A stretch of DNA of 50,277 nt from CBDUXT01 sp965371245 (GTDB lineage: Bacteria > Planctomycetota > Phycisphaerae > UBA1845), in the NCBI GenBank assembly GCA_965371245.1, contig CBDUXT010000039.1, positions 1-50,277 of the forward strand, written 5' to 3'. The position numbers were made by a program, and so were the translations under genes. Below, piece by piece: positions 1 through 8,528 of the stretch. Positions within the stretch are counted from its first letter, which is position 1. Each line of letters starts with the position of its first letter. The notes under the pieces were generated by a model, which did not search any database, was not told the origin of the DNA, and worked only from the letters and a program-made list of their open reading frames with translations.

Positions 1-515
1 AGGATACGCCGCTTTTTTATCCCGTCACGATCCACAACTTTCGGTTATATCTCCAGCGGTCCGAGGCGGCTCGAAGAGCAAGACTCTTGATTGAGGCCCC
101 CAAGTCTTGCGACAGAGATACGCCTTCCGCCCAAGCTTGGAGCAAGCTGCAGGGCGCCTTCCCGACTCTCAGCAGGCGTTCCGGCTGGCGGGCGCAATGT
201 TGCATCGATTATCTTTTCCAGTATCCACCGGGGGCCGTGTCAGGGTCAGTAACACGCCGAACACACTGACGAGACCCATCACCTGCAAATCCTACCGCGC
301 GACCGTCTCTTTCCGCAAGCCGGAGAAATCCTTGAGGTCGGACCTGAACGCTTCGTCATCTAGCCCTCGTCGGTGTGCACAGAGCAAGAGCTAACGTCAC
401 ACGTCTTCAGAGGGTCTCGACGTTTCCAGTCGAAGGACCTCGATTGGCCCGCCAGACAGCTCGTCGAGGCGGAACCCTTCTGAACATGGCGTCACATCGC
501 ATGAGTCGGCGACAC
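1..515. other. gene-free stretch at window start
   Basis: No open frame here has a recognisable protein, and no tRNA or rRNA was recognised. The short frames on both strands lack family motifs and overlap each other. It is the 3' flank of the antiporter remnant that ends at 516. Confidence 0.4.
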
Positions 516-1265
516 CTACCCCTCTTTGCGAACCAGTGCGATGACCGTGTCACCCTCTTGGGGCGTAGTGTCGGATTCGGGATCCAGGATGCGAAGCTTC
601 CGACTCTTGTCGATCACGAAGAGCGGCAGGGCCGTGTCGCCGTAGCGGGCGAGCAGGGCTTCGTAGGTGAATGCCTCAGTTAGGCCGGTGGCTTTTACGG
701 TGAAGCCGCCGCGGACGCGGCGGGCTAGCTCTTCGTGGCCTATGTCTTCGGCGAACAGCCAGCGTCCGTGGAGGTGTCCATGCCCCTTCTTCTTGGCCAC
801 GTGGGCCTGGGGCGGAAGTTGATAGCAGTTGGCCCGCCCGAAGACGCGATCGAAGCGGTGGACGGTGAGCATGTTGACCCAGTCGTTGGGCGTGACCGCC
901 AGCAACCGACCTATGCCGCCCAACTCCAGTTCGTCGAGCGTGTGTTCCGAGAGAATGCTTCCGGTGTGCGTCGTCATCCCGGCCATGCGTGCGGCCGAGG
1001 TGTGTCCACGGTTGCTATCCACCAGCAGCACGCTGAATCCTTCGCGTTGGAGTATCAGCGCGACCTCGCGCACCCAGGGCGCCGCCCCGGCGAACAGGAT
1101 TCCCTGTGGGTTTGATTCTGACACGCCGAACCGGCGGGCCACGATCGGCGCGGTCAATCCGTAGACGGCCACCGTTGCGATGATCGTGATGAACGTGATG
1201 GGCAACAAGGTGGCCGCCCCGGCGTGTCCGGCGGCCTCCAGCCGCATGGCGAACACCGAGGCCAT
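516..1265 (-). pseudogene. C-terminal remnant of a CPA-type cation:proton antiporter (TrkA-N/TrkA-C part)
   Basis: The 249 residues start inside what should be the last transmembrane helices of an NhaP/KefB-like sodium or potassium:proton antiporter (VAAAMASVFAMRL, then a helix near residues 20-42). They continue into a cytosolic nucleotide-binding TrkA-N domain (about 50-165, with ILFAGAAPWVREVA and LLVDSN) and a TrkA-C-like tail (about 180-249, ending GDTVIALV). The family normally has some ten more helices, about 350-400 residues, before this point. Reading upstream of the ATG, family-like sequence (GAVAAA) continues for nine codons until an in-frame TGA at 1290-1292, so the frame is closed and the membrane part is missing. 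A palindromic repeat (1300-1316) and the gatD stop codon (1350) follow at once. It could be expressed as a soluble TrkA-like regulator, but a decaying fragment is more likely. Confidence 0.6.
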
Positions 1266-1299
1266 CGCGGCGGCGACCGCCCCATGGTATCAGGAAGAG

Positions 1300-1316
1300 G
1301 TGCGTCCGGGACGCAC
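1300..1316. repeat. family H palindrome at antiporter breakpoint
   Basis: A perfect palindrome with 8-bp arms around one central base (GTGCGTCC-G-GGACGCAC). The same core lies at 42111-42137 upstream of hslV with 13-bp arms. Here it sits between the truncated antiporter and the 3' end of gatD and could serve as a weak terminator for gatD. Confidence 0.6.
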
Positions 1317-1349
1317 GCTACCGCACTCGCGGCGCGCTACTGCGCGGCG

Positions 1350-2735
1350 CTACCGTTTGACCGTCCGAAGGAACTCCTGCACTTCAGGGATGGCGCCCTG
1401 AAAGATGAGATAGCCATTGTAGGGTTCGCGCTCGGTGATTTCGTCGGCCACCGGGGTGAGCATGATCCGCCGCACCTCGTCGCGATCGTCGGTCTGACCG
1501 AGCGTCCAACAGAGCTTCATGTAGGCGACCTCGGGCAACATGTTGGCCGCCGGCACGACGCCGAGCTCCATGATCTCTCGACCGGTCTCATAGACATACA
1601 TCTGCACATAGCCCCATAGGGTCTGCACCGTCATATAGATATGTACGCCCTTGTCGGTCGCGCGTTTGATGGCGCCGTACAGCGCCTTGTTGATGTGACC
1701 CAGGCCCGTGCCGGCGATGACGATCCCTCGATAGCCTTTCTCCACAACGGCATCGACCACGTCCGGGTTCATGTTGGGATAGTAATACAAGAGGGTGACC
1801 TTGTCTTCGAAGGCCGTGTTGATGGTCACCTTTTTGTCGGAGCGGCGCTTGGGATACCCCTTGCGCCAATAGGTCACGCCCGACTGATCGACCATGCCAA
1901 GGGGCACGTCGCCGATGGTGCGGAACGTCGATCGATAGCTCGAATGCATCTTTCGCACGCGCGTGCCGCTGTGGAGCAGGTCGTATTGATCCGAGGTGGG
2001 ACCGAACATACACACCTGCACGCCGGCCATGTCGCCTCCGGCGGCGACTCGTACCGAGTTGATCAGGTTGATCGCGGCGTCGGACGAGGGGCGGTCCGAC
2101 GAACGCTGCGACCCGACCATCACAATCGGAATGGGCGACCCCTGAACCATGAAGGTGAGAATGGCGGCCGTATGGTGCATGGTGTCGGTGCCGTGGCCGA
2201 TCACAATGCCCGCGACGCCGGCGGCGATTTCCTCGCCGATGCGCTTGGCGAGAACGACATACTCCCCGGCACCCATGTTCTCGCTGAAGATGCCGAACAA
2301 CTTCTCGGTCCGCAGGTTGCAAAGGTCGGCCAGCTCCGGCACCGAGCCGTATAGCTCGCCCGGTGAGAAGGCGGGGATGACCGCGCCGGTGCGATAGTCG
2401 AGCCGGCTGGCGATCGTGCCGCCGGTCCCCAGCAACACGACGTTGGGCTTGCGCGGATCCACCGGAAACTCGCGTTCGGCGATCTTGTACTCGACCTCGC
2501 GCCGGCCGGTTTCCTCGATGCCGGTGATGGCGCCCACGGCGACACCGATGTTGTATCCGCTGGCGAGTTTGAGCACGATGTGCCGATCGTCGGCGGTTTC
2601 GGATCGCGGGAGAATCAGCCCGTCGAAGGTCCCCTGCGACGAAGCCAGACGGACGTCGCTCCAGACGCCGACGCCGAACCCTTCGAGCGCCGCCCGCGCC
2701 GGTCCGCGATAGCCCTGTAACCGATCGTCGCTCAC
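1350..2735 (-). CDS. gatD: Glu-tRNA(Gln) amidotransferase subunit D (archaeal type, glutaminase)
   Basis: GatD releases ammonia from glutamine or asparagine and passes it to GatE, which amidates Glu-tRNA(Gln). The 461-residue protein has the N-terminal small beta-barrel typical of GatD (about 20-70: DVRLASSQGTFDGLILPR, HIVLKLASGYNIGV), which free L-asparaginases lack. A full asparaginase-like domain follows: TGGTIAS with the first catalytic Thr, GHGTDTM with the Thr-Asp pair, and GSQRSSDRPSSDA. The GTG at 2735 is chosen as start because it overlaps the gatE stop (GTGA) and has GGAAGAGGTG just upstream. The longer frame to 2888 adds 51 residues without homology that overlap gatE in another frame. 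Known members are about 420-440 residues. The overlap implies translational coupling with gatE. A stand-alone asparaginase is excluded by the N-terminal domain and the partner gene. GatDE is regarded as an archaeal enzyme, so its presence among bacterial genes is unexpected. Confidence 0.93.
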   Translation of the reverse strand: MSDDRLQGYRGPARAALEGFGVGVWSDVRLASSQGTFDGLILPRSETADDRHIVLKLASGYNIGVAVGAITGIEETGRREVEYKIAEREFPVDPRKPNVVLLGTGGTIASRLDYRTGAVIPAFSPGELYGSVPELADLCNLRTEKLFGIFSENMGAGEYVVLAKRIGEEIAAGVAGIVIGHGTDTMHHTAAILTFMVQGSPIPIVMVGSQRSSDRPSSDAAINLINSVRVAAGGDMAGVQVCMFGPTSDQYDLLHSGTRVRKMHSSYRSTFRTIGDVPLGMVDQSGVTYWRKGYPKRRSDKKVTINTAFEDKVTLLYYYPNMNPDVVDAVVEKGYRGIVIAGTGLGHINKALYGAIKRATDKGVHIYMTVQTLWGYVQMYVYETGREIMELGVVPAANMLPEVAYMKLCWTLGQTDDRDEVRRIMLTPVADEITEREPYNGYLIFQGAIPEVQEFLRTVKR

Positions 2736-4714
2736 GTGCCCACCTCTTCCTGCGCCCGGTGCGCGCAGGGCATACCCAAGGCGACCCCGAGCCTTAGGGA
2801 AACCTCGCGCCCCTCGACCCGCCCGATGAGTTCGCGCATCAACCCGCCCATGAGTGAGCGGTATTTTTTCGCAGCCGTTGAATAGCACGCTTCATCGACG
2901 TCGGCGAGGCGGACGTCGATCAGTTGGTCGAGCGCCACGCCCGAAACGGGCTCACCGACGAGCGCGGCCACCACCACGGCCACGGTCGTGACGTTTTCGT
3001 CTCCGCCGACTCGAGGCCGCAACAGGCGGCGCAGCGCCTCGCACACGCCCTCACGAGCGAGTCGCCCTTCGGCATACGCGGCAAAGATGTGTTCCACGGC
3101 TTCATCGGCCAGCACGGTCGGGTCCAGCCCCTCACGCCGCATGGCGGTGAAGCGTTGAACGAGTACGACCGAGGCGAACGTCGGATCGACTCCGGTTTCA
3201 CTCGTGATTCGTTCGAACAACCCGGCGCGGGGAGAGATGCACAGTGGTTCGACGACATCGGCGGGCAACCCCATGGCCAAGAGCCGCTCCTTGCGCTCCC
3301 AGACGCAGACGGGGAGTTGCCGACGGATGCGTTCGACCCGGTCGGCCGCGATCGCCATCGGTGGCAGGTCCGTGTCCGGGTACATTCGCTCGGCCCCTGG
3401 GAGCACGCGTTCAAAACCGGTCGTGCCGTCTTTATGAGCCTGGCGGGTGTCGGGCGGCACACCCTCCGTGGCTTCCGTCGCCCGCACGACGATTTCGGAG
3501 CAGGCGGTGGCGGTGTCCTGTTCGTCGCCCCAGACCAACACGAGCGCGTCTTTTTCCGCGGCGCCCGTTCGCCCGCGAAGCCGCTTCCAGGTTCGAGCAG
3601 ACAAGAGGTCCGCGGCCGTATCGGAGTGAACGATGTTGGGCAGTTCGGTCAGGCACGCGATCACACGAACGCGGTCGGAGAACTCCTTGGCGAACGTCGT
3701 GTGTTCCTGCGTCGGTTCTTTCAGCATCCCGGCAAAGCCGCGCAGGACCACGCACTTGACGCGCTGCCCTTGGGACAAGGCTGCACGAATCGGCGGATAG
3801 TCCACTTTGACCAAGGCCGAGGTCACATCGTTCACCGACCACTCGAACGTCGCCGGCGTGACGCCGCGATCTGCAAGGAGGCCTCGGATGCGCAGCAGCG
3901 AGCACTGTCGCTGCGCCTCGTTGTAGACCAGAAGCGGGATGCGCGTGATCTGCGGAACACCCTTGATCTCGATGCGCGTGCCGCCGCGAACGCTGACGTT
4001 GACATCTTCGCGGGTCGCGCCGTAGCCGGTGCGAACCTTACCTGTGCTACGGCAGATCAGACTGATGAGCCGGCAGACCTCGGCCGCTTCGATCGGCGTT
4101 CGCATGTCGGGCTCGGTCACCACTTCGATGAGCGGCATACCCAGTCGGTCGGTCAGGCAAACACGATCGTGGCCGACGTCGGAGACCTCGCGGCAGGAGT
4201 CCTCCTCGAGAGAGAGTTGCCTGATCCCGATGCGCCGGTCGCGATAGGGAATCCATCCGTTGACCCCGAGGATGGCCGTACGCTGAAAACCGGCGGGAAT
4301 GGAGCCGTCGAGGTACTGCTTGCGCGCGATGTGCATCTCGCCGACCATGCCGAGGTTGACGAGCAGCGCGATCTCCAGGGCAATGTCGATCGCGCGGTCA
4401 TCGGGAAAAAACGGCGGCGTGTCGTCAAACTCGTAGGTACACACGGTGGCGTGATGGATTCGGTAGTAGATGTTCTTGCGTGTTTTTTTCTCCATCAGGG
4501 CGGTCGGGTCGTACTCGCCCAGCTCGGAAAGGGTGGGCCGCATGTGCCGAAGAACCTCGGCGTCGAATGCGCTGCTGTACCGCCCGGCCGGGCATCGGCA
4601 AAAGAGCTTTCGATCCGTCAAGAGCTGTTGGTGGACCTCGAGTCCGCACTTGAGCCCGATCGCCTCGTAGTCGCGAGGCGTCATCTCGTCGAACGGTTTG
4701 AACGGCGACGTCAT
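2732..4714 (-). CDS. gatE: Glu-tRNA(Gln) amidotransferase subunit E (archaeal type, kinase/transamidase)
   Basis: GatE phosphorylates the gamma-carboxyl of Glu on mischarged Glu-tRNA(Gln) and uses ammonia from GatD to form Gln-tRNA(Gln). The cradle domain opens with IGLKCGLEVHQQL (about 21-31) and LFCRCP (Cys 39 and 41), followed by QLSLEEDSC, PLIEVVTEPDM and GYGATREDVNVSVRGG. After about residue 260 comes the AspRS-like insert that distinguishes GatE from bacterial GatB, then ERMYPDTDLPP and a helical YqeY-like tail ending with LMGGLMRELIGRVEG. At 660 residues it fits archaeal GatE (about 620-635) and not GatB (about 480). The ATG at 4714 starts the conserved block and has AGGA six bases upstream. 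The frame open to 4831 adds 39 residues without homology. It is first in a two-gene operon with gatD. Confidence 0.93.
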   Translation of the reverse strand: MTSPFKPFDEMTPRDYEAIGLKCGLEVHQQLLTDRKLFCRCPAGRYSSAFDAEVLRHMRPTLSELGEYDPTALMEKKTRKNIYYRIHHATVCTYEFDDTPPFFPDDRAIDIALEIALLVNLGMVGEMHIARKQYLDGSIPAGFQRTAILGVNGWIPYRDRRIGIRQLSLEEDSCREVSDVGHDRVCLTDRLGMPLIEVVTEPDMRTPIEAAEVCRLISLICRSTGKVRTGYGATREDVNVSVRGGTRIEIKGVPQITRIPLLVYNEAQRQCSLLRIRGLLADRGVTPATFEWSVNDVTSALVKVDYPPIRAALSQGQRVKCVVLRGFAGMLKEPTQEHTTFAKEFSDRVRVIACLTELPNIVHSDTAADLLSARTWKRLRGRTGAAEKDALVLVWGDEQDTATACSEIVVRATEATEGVPPDTRQAHKDGTTGFERVLPGAERMYPDTDLPPMAIAADRVERIRRQLPVCVWERKERLLAMGLPADVVEPLCISPRAGLFERITSETGVDPTFASVVLVQRFTAMRREGLDPTVLADEAVEHIFAAYAEGRLAREGVCEALRRLLRPRVGGDENVTTVAVVVAALVGEPVSGVALDQLIDVRLADVDEACYSTAAKKYRSLMGGLMRELIGRVEGREVSLRLGVALGMPCAHRAQEEVGT

Positions 4715-4802
4715 CTGATTCCTGCTCTGCCACGAAGCGGCGGGCCGCCCACTACGGTAACCCGCCGCACACCCTACGCCTGCGATTCGCTTCCAGACGG
4801 TC

Positions 4803-4831
4803 AGTCTAGGGGGCGTTGGCAACGGCCGCAA
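4803..4831 (-). promoter_or_regulatory. candidate sigma70-type promoter for gatE-gatD
   Basis: On the minus strand TTGCGG (4826-4831) is separated by 17 bases from TAGACT (4803-4808), about 90 bases before the gatE ATG. The match to consensus is partial (3/6 and 4/6), so the call rests mainly on spacing and location. Confidence 0.3.
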
Positions 4832-5120
4832 TCCGGACCATGAGTGTGGGGTCGCCTCCCCGCGAGATGGCGGGGTGGCACCAACATGCAGCGGGAAGTC
4901 AGCACAACTTCCACGCGACGCGCCCTGTTTTCGTTACGTTCTGAGGGGTGTTTTTTTGGATGGCGCCTGACGTTCCGGACGCGAGCGTTGGTCGTCGTTG
5001 CATTCGGGCTGATGCACCGTGCTGATCACCGCCGCGTGAATGCAAGGCCGGAGCCTTGTTCCTATGCGAATGTGGATGGATCTGTGCGTGGGGATGGGTG
5101 CCCCATCTTTCGCTGTTGGC

Positions 5121-5209
5121 GTAGGGTGAGGAACGAACGCGATCCCGATTGTTCAGAGGTGGGGGACTCGTAGGGTCACCTGATTCGCGTCCCGCCGGGC
5201 TCGCCCTAC
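5121..5209. repeat. palindromic-ended repeat between gatE and aroF
   Basis: The ends GTAGGGTGAG (5121-5130) and CTCGCCCTAC (5200-5209) are inverted repeats matching at 9 of 10 positions. The interior (about 5157-5195) resembles family C (GAGGTGGGGGACTCG, then GATTCGCGTCCC). It overlaps the aroF stop codon. The remaining gap, 4715-5120, holds only the candidate gatE promoter and a small hairpin near 4856-4877. Confidence 0.55.
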
Positions 5210-6225
5210 ATCGATCGGCCGACGGCTTCGGCCACGCGACGCACTTCCTCTATGGTGCTGGCGAGGATCTCCGGCGTGAGTGACTGCGCCCCGTCGGTCA
5301 GGGCGTGTTCCGGGTCCGGGTGTGCTTCGATGAGGAGCCCGTCCGCGCCGGCCGCCACGGCGGCGCGACACATCGCCGGTACCATGTAGGCGTGACCGGT
5401 TCCGTGGGACGGGTCGATGACAATCGGGAGATGGCTTTTTCGCTTCACGGCCGGCACGATGGCGAGCGGTAGGGTGTTGCGAACGTATGTTTCATGCGTG
5501 CGGATGCCTCGCTCGCAGAGGATGACCTGCGTGTTGCCTTCGTTCATGATGTACTCGGCCGCGAGAAGGAACTCGTCGAACGTGGCGCTCCACCCGCGCT
5601 TCAGCATGACGGGCTTGTTGGCCTTGGCCACGGCGACCAGCAGGTTGAAGTTGTGCATGTTCCGCGCACCGACTTGTAGGATGTCGGCGTAGCGGGCCAC
5701 CAGATCGACGTCGATAATGCTCATCACCTCCGTACAGATGGCCAGACCGGTTTGCTCGCGGGCTTCGGCGAGAATCTCCAGGCCTTTTTCGCCCAGCCCG
5801 CGGAACGAGTAGGGGTCCGTCCGAGGCTTGAACGCGCCGCCGCGCAGACCGATCGCGCCGGCCTCCTTGGCGGCGTGGGCAATCTCGAGCATCTGCGTCC
5901 GGTCCTCAACGCTGCACGGGCCGGCAATGATGCCAATCCGATTGCCCCCGAAAGCAAAGCCCGACGGCTCCACCGTCACCAGCGATGCTTCCTTTTTGAC
6001 CTCTTTGCTGGCCCGCTTGTACGGGGCGAGGATGGGGACGATCTGATCGACGAAGGGGGCTTGTTCAAGCGCGGACTTATCGACGTTGCGCTTGTCTCCG
6101 ATGGCGGCGATGACCGTTCGGTCGGTGCCGTAGATCGGATGGGTCTTAAGGCCCATCTCCTCGATGACTTTGACGACGTGATCGACATGCGCCTGCGTCG
6201 CGCCGGGATCCATCACAACGATCAT
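5206..6225 (-). CDS. aroF: 3-deoxy-7-phosphoheptulonate synthase (DAHP synthase, type I-beta)
   Basis: This enzyme condenses phosphoenolpyruvate with erythrose 4-phosphate, the first step of the shikimate pathway. The 339 residues begin with a ferredoxin-like regulatory domain (about 1-70, MIVVMDPGATQAHVDHVV), as in the Thermotoga-type enzyme. The TIM barrel follows, with GIIAGPCSVED, GLRGGAFKPRTDPYSF, LQVGARNMHNF, KPVMLKRGW, CERGIRTHETY and the metal-site region PIVIDPSHGTGH. Length matches this subfamily. It lies 35 bases downstream of pheA on the same strand, so the two probably form an operon for aromatic amino acid synthesis. No leader peptide or attenuator was seen. The N-terminal domain suggests feedback control by phenylalanine or tyrosine, which is inference from family knowledge. 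Confidence 0.95.
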   Translation of the reverse strand: MIVVMDPGATQAHVDHVVKVIEEMGLKTHPIYGTDRTVIAAIGDKRNVDKSALEQAPFVDQIVPILAPYKRASKEVKKEASLVTVEPSGFAFGGNRIGIIAGPCSVEDRTQMLEIAHAAKEAGAIGLRGGAFKPRTDPYSFRGLGEKGLEILAEAREQTGLAICTEVMSIIDVDLVARYADILQVGARNMHNFNLLVAVAKANKPVMLKRGWSATFDEFLLAAEYIMNEGNTQVILCERGIRTHETYVRNTLPLAIVPAVKRKSHLPIVIDPSHGTGHAYMVPAMCRAAVAAGADGLLIEAHPDPEHALTDGAQSLTPEILASTIEEVRRVAEAVGRSM

Positions 6226-6260
6226 GGCCGATCTCCTTTCTACTCACGTGCTCGCCGGAG

Positions 6261-7346
6261 CTACATAATCTCGGCGGCGGCCGGATACGACCCAAGGATC
6301 TTCCAAAAATGGCACCGCTTGGCCGTCTCGCGCAGCGGGTCGCCCACCTCGGGCGTGTCGGCGTGCCCTTGCACGTCCACAAAGAAATAATAGGCCCACC
6401 GCTTCCGCCGGTCCGATCGCGACTCGATTCTGGTCAGGTTCAGCCCGCCCGTCCGGAAACCGTCCAACGTTTCTGCCAGGTTGCCGGGCTCGTGCCCCAC
6501 GCTGAAGACGATCGATGTCTTGTCGGACCCGGTCGGCCTGGGAGACGTCGTGCCGATAATGAGGAAGCGCGTGACGTTACCGGGATCGTCCTCAACGAAC
6601 TCGGCGATCTTGCCGAGGTCGAACAGTTCGGCGGCCAGCTCGCCGGCGATGGCGGCCGAGTTCTCTTCAGTACTGGCCGCCTCGGCTGCGGCGCTGGTGC
6701 TGGCGGTGGGCACGGTCTTGGAGATCAGCCCCGTCTCGGCGAGCCAGGTCTGACACTGCGCGAAGACTTCAGGCTTGGAATAAACCCGTTCGACGGATTC
6801 GAGCGGACCCTTGCCGAGCAAGTGATGATGGATCGCCAGGTTGACTTCGCCGCAGATGGTCACCTCGCGATCGACCAGCCCATCGAGCGTCTCGCCGACG
6901 CCGCCGATGATCGAGTTTTCCACCGGCGCTAGCGCATACTCCGCGTGTCCATGCTCCACCTCGTCGAAGACGGCCGTGATGGTGGAGACCAGCTCGAACT
7001 CGACCAGCGTGCCGAACTTGCGCCGACCGGCCAGGTGCGAGTAGCTTCCGGCGGGACCGAGGATGGCGATGCGCGGTGAACGCTCCAGCGAGAGCGAGGC
7101 GCTCATCAGTTCGCGATACACGCTGCGAAGCGCTCGATCCGGCATGGGGCCTTGGCTGAGGGCGCAGATCCGGTCGAGAACCTGACGCTCTCGGTCGGGA
7201 ACGTAGACGCGCACGCCGGCGGCGGCCTTCGCGTCACCGATTCGCTTCACGAACCCGGCGCGCAGGTTGATGAGCGCGACGAGCCGTTCGTCCAGCTCAT
7301 CCAGCTCGGCGCGGATCGAGGTAAGTTCTTTCTCGAGGTCGGCCAT
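6261..7346 (-). CDS. pheA: bifunctional chorismate mutase/prephenate dehydratase (P-protein)
   Basis: It converts chorismate to prephenate and on to phenylpyruvate, the committed route to phenylalanine. The 361 residues carry an AroQ-type helical chorismate mutase domain (about 1-90: IRAELDELDERLVALINLR, VYVPDRERQVLDRI). The prephenate dehydratase domain follows (about 95-270: RIAILGPAGSYSHLAG, ALAPVENSIIGGVGETLD, and the TRF motif in NVTRFLIIG), then a C-terminal ACT domain (about 280-355: KTSIVFSVGHEPGNLAETL, NLTRIESRSDRR) expected to bind phenylalanine. The ATG at 7346 is preferred over the TTG at 7358 and an intervening GTG, because GGAG lies six bases before the ATG. aroF follows after 35 bases. 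Confidence 0.93.
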   Translation of the reverse strand: MADLEKELTSIRAELDELDERLVALINLRAGFVKRIGDAKAAAGVRVYVPDRERQVLDRICALSQGPMPDRALRSVYRELMSASLSLERSPRIAILGPAGSYSHLAGRRKFGTLVEFELVSTITAVFDEVEHGHAEYALAPVENSIIGGVGETLDGLVDREVTICGEVNLAIHHHLLGKGPLESVERVYSKPEVFAQCQTWLAETGLISKTVPTASTSAAAEAASTEENSAAIAGELAAELFDLGKIAEFVEDDPGNVTRFLIIGTTSPRPTGSDKTSIVFSVGHEPGNLAETLDGFRTGGLNLTRIESRSDRRKRWAYYFFVDVQGHADTPEVGDPLRETAKRCHFWKILGSYPAAAEIM

Positions 7347-7448
7347 CACGGACTCCAAGTGAGCTTGTACCTGATTATCGGATTTCTACGGGCACCATCG
7401 TAGGGTCGGGCACCACAGGTTGCGCCACGGAATCGATGTTGGGCGATT

Positions 7449-7520
7449 TTCAGGGCACCGGGCGCGAGCCCGGCGGCGTGCCGACGCAGGGGTCCGCAGG
7501 CTCGCGCCCGCGGCTCGGAC
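7449..7520. repeat. family A palindromic element, degenerate copy
   Basis: It holds a hairpin arm CCGGGC-GCGA-GCCCGG and a second arm built on GCTCGCGCCCGC, with partly conserved outer ends (CAGGGC and GGCTCGGAC). It fills the gap between pheA and the zinc-ribbon membrane protein gene. Confidence 0.5.
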
Positions 7521-7588
7521 TTGGCGTATCCGTCCCATCGGTGGGCATCGGACTGGACGCCACTGCGGTTTGAGCAGCGATGGCGTGC

Positions 7589-8173
7589 TCAGCCGATCCA
7601 TAAGACGAGCCAGAAACCGCATGCAAAGAGCAAGACGAAGGTCGCGACCGCACTGTACTCTGAAACCGTGCGCAGCTCCGCCGGCGGCTGGGAAGTGCCG
7701 GCCGACCGTATGTCGCCCCAGTTCCGCGTGCGCAAGAGCCATGCCCTCGCCAGCAGGAGCGTGCCGGCGACGACGGGGACTACCGGGGCGACCCAGAGGG
7801 CTGTGAGCAGCGCGAATCCGCCGCCGACAAACAGGACCGGAAGCGACAGCACCGCGTTTCGGCTGCTTCCCAAGAAATCGCTGAGCACCGCCCAGGTCGC
7901 GAAGGCCGAGACGTAGGCGCCGACCACTAGATAGCGGCGGCCGCTCCCGGTCACGCCGAGCTTGCCCAGGACGGTATAGGCCACCAGCGCCACGGACATG
8001 AGGGCACGCTCGATGACAACTTGCGCGACGACGTGTCGCTGCCAGAGAACGGAAGCGCCCAGATCGCGCAAGGCCGCGAAGTCGAAGCCGAATCCGCATT
8101 CCGGGCAGCGGGTCTCGGGGATTCCGTAGAGGTCATAGCCGCACTTCGGGCATGAGAGATGTTGGTCATCCAC
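7589..8173 (-). CDS. membrane protein with N-terminal zinc ribbon
   Basis: The 194-residue protein starts with a four-cysteine zinc ribbon (CPKCGYDLYGIPETRCPECG, Cys near 8, 11, 23 and 26). Four or five hydrophobic segments follow, at roughly 55-75, 82-100, 108-128, 130-145 and 172-192. Proteins of this shape (a ribbon reading CxxCGYDLxG followed by helices) are common and uncharacterised in planctomycetes, which supports the lineage guess. It uses a GTG start (8173) without a strong ribosome binding site. No function can be assigned. It follows yacG on the same strand after a 91-base gap. Confidence 0.7.
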   Translation of the reverse strand: MDDQHLSCPKCGYDLYGIPETRCPECGFGFDFAALRDLGASVLWQRHVVAQVVIERALMSVALVAYTVLGKLGVTGSGRRYLVVGAYVSAFATWAVLSDFLGSSRNAVLSLPVLFVGGGFALLTALWVAPVVPVVAGTLLLARAWLLRTRNWGDIRSAGTSQPPAELRTVSEYSAVATFVLLFACGFWLVLWIG

Positions 8174-8264
8174 GATCCAGGACTATACGCGGAACAGTGC
8201 AGTTGTGCGCTTTGGGCGTGGCAGGAAGGGGAGCTGGCCGACGACGCGCGGGAAGACGGTCGCG

Positions 8265-8456
8265 CTACTCAGGCGGTTGCGCGTCGTGGGTCCACTCGTC
8301 CTCGGGGAGCGGCTCGGTGATACGGTAGGTGCCGTCCAGCCAGCGACCCAGGTCGACCATCTTGCATCGCTGGCTGCAGAACGGGCGAAAGGGCGCGTCC
8401 TCTCTTTTGGGTACGGTGAGTTGTTTCTGACAGGTTGGACACTCGAAGGTCGGCAC
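8265..8456 (-). CDS. yacG: YacG-like zinc-binding protein (DNA gyrase inhibitor family)
   Basis: This small protein of 63 residues has CPTC and, after about 15 residues, the signature FCSQRCKMVDLGRWLDGTYRI. Together these give the four-cysteine zinc site (CxxC, CxxxC) and conserved DLGxW of YacG. In E. coli YacG binds zinc and inhibits gyrase by contacting GyrB, but whether that holds here is unknown. The GTG at 8456 is preferred because GGGAA lies upstream and the homology begins there. A TTG at 8474 would add six residues. Its upstream neighbour fmdB encodes another zinc ribbon. Confidence 0.8.
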   Translation of the reverse strand: MPTFECPTCQKQLTVPKREDAPFRPFCSQRCKMVDLGRWLDGTYRITEPLPEDEWTHDAQPPE

Positions 8457-8528
8457 GATCAGGGTTCCCAGCAAGAGAGCGTCGCCATGGTGAATCCTGG
8501 TGCATTGCCAGTCGAAAACGTGGCGGTT

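Noticed and set aside
1350..2735. Reading the gatD product as a plain L-asparaginase
   Set aside because: The N-terminal barrel and the overlap with gatE are specific to GatD; asparaginases lack both.
2732..4714. Reading gatE as bacterial GatB
   Set aside because: It is about 180 residues too long, has the extra central domain, and gatA and gatC are not adjacent.
2924..4843. Long plus-strand open frame (639 codons) opposite gatE
   Set aside because: It mirrors gatE in the antisense direction, has no protein motifs, is rich in Arg, His, Gly and Val as expected for antisense of a high-GC gene, and gatE on the other strand is unmistakable.
4844..5173. 109-codon plus-strand frame between gatE and aroF
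   Set aside because: No motif, no ribosome binding site, Cys- and Arg-rich composition, and it enters the palindromic repeat at its 3' end.
7386..8099. 237-codon frame over the zinc-ribbon membrane gene
   Set aside because: The competing frame has a clean four-cysteine ribbon and regular hydrophobic helices; this one is Arg-rich and passes through a family A repeat.
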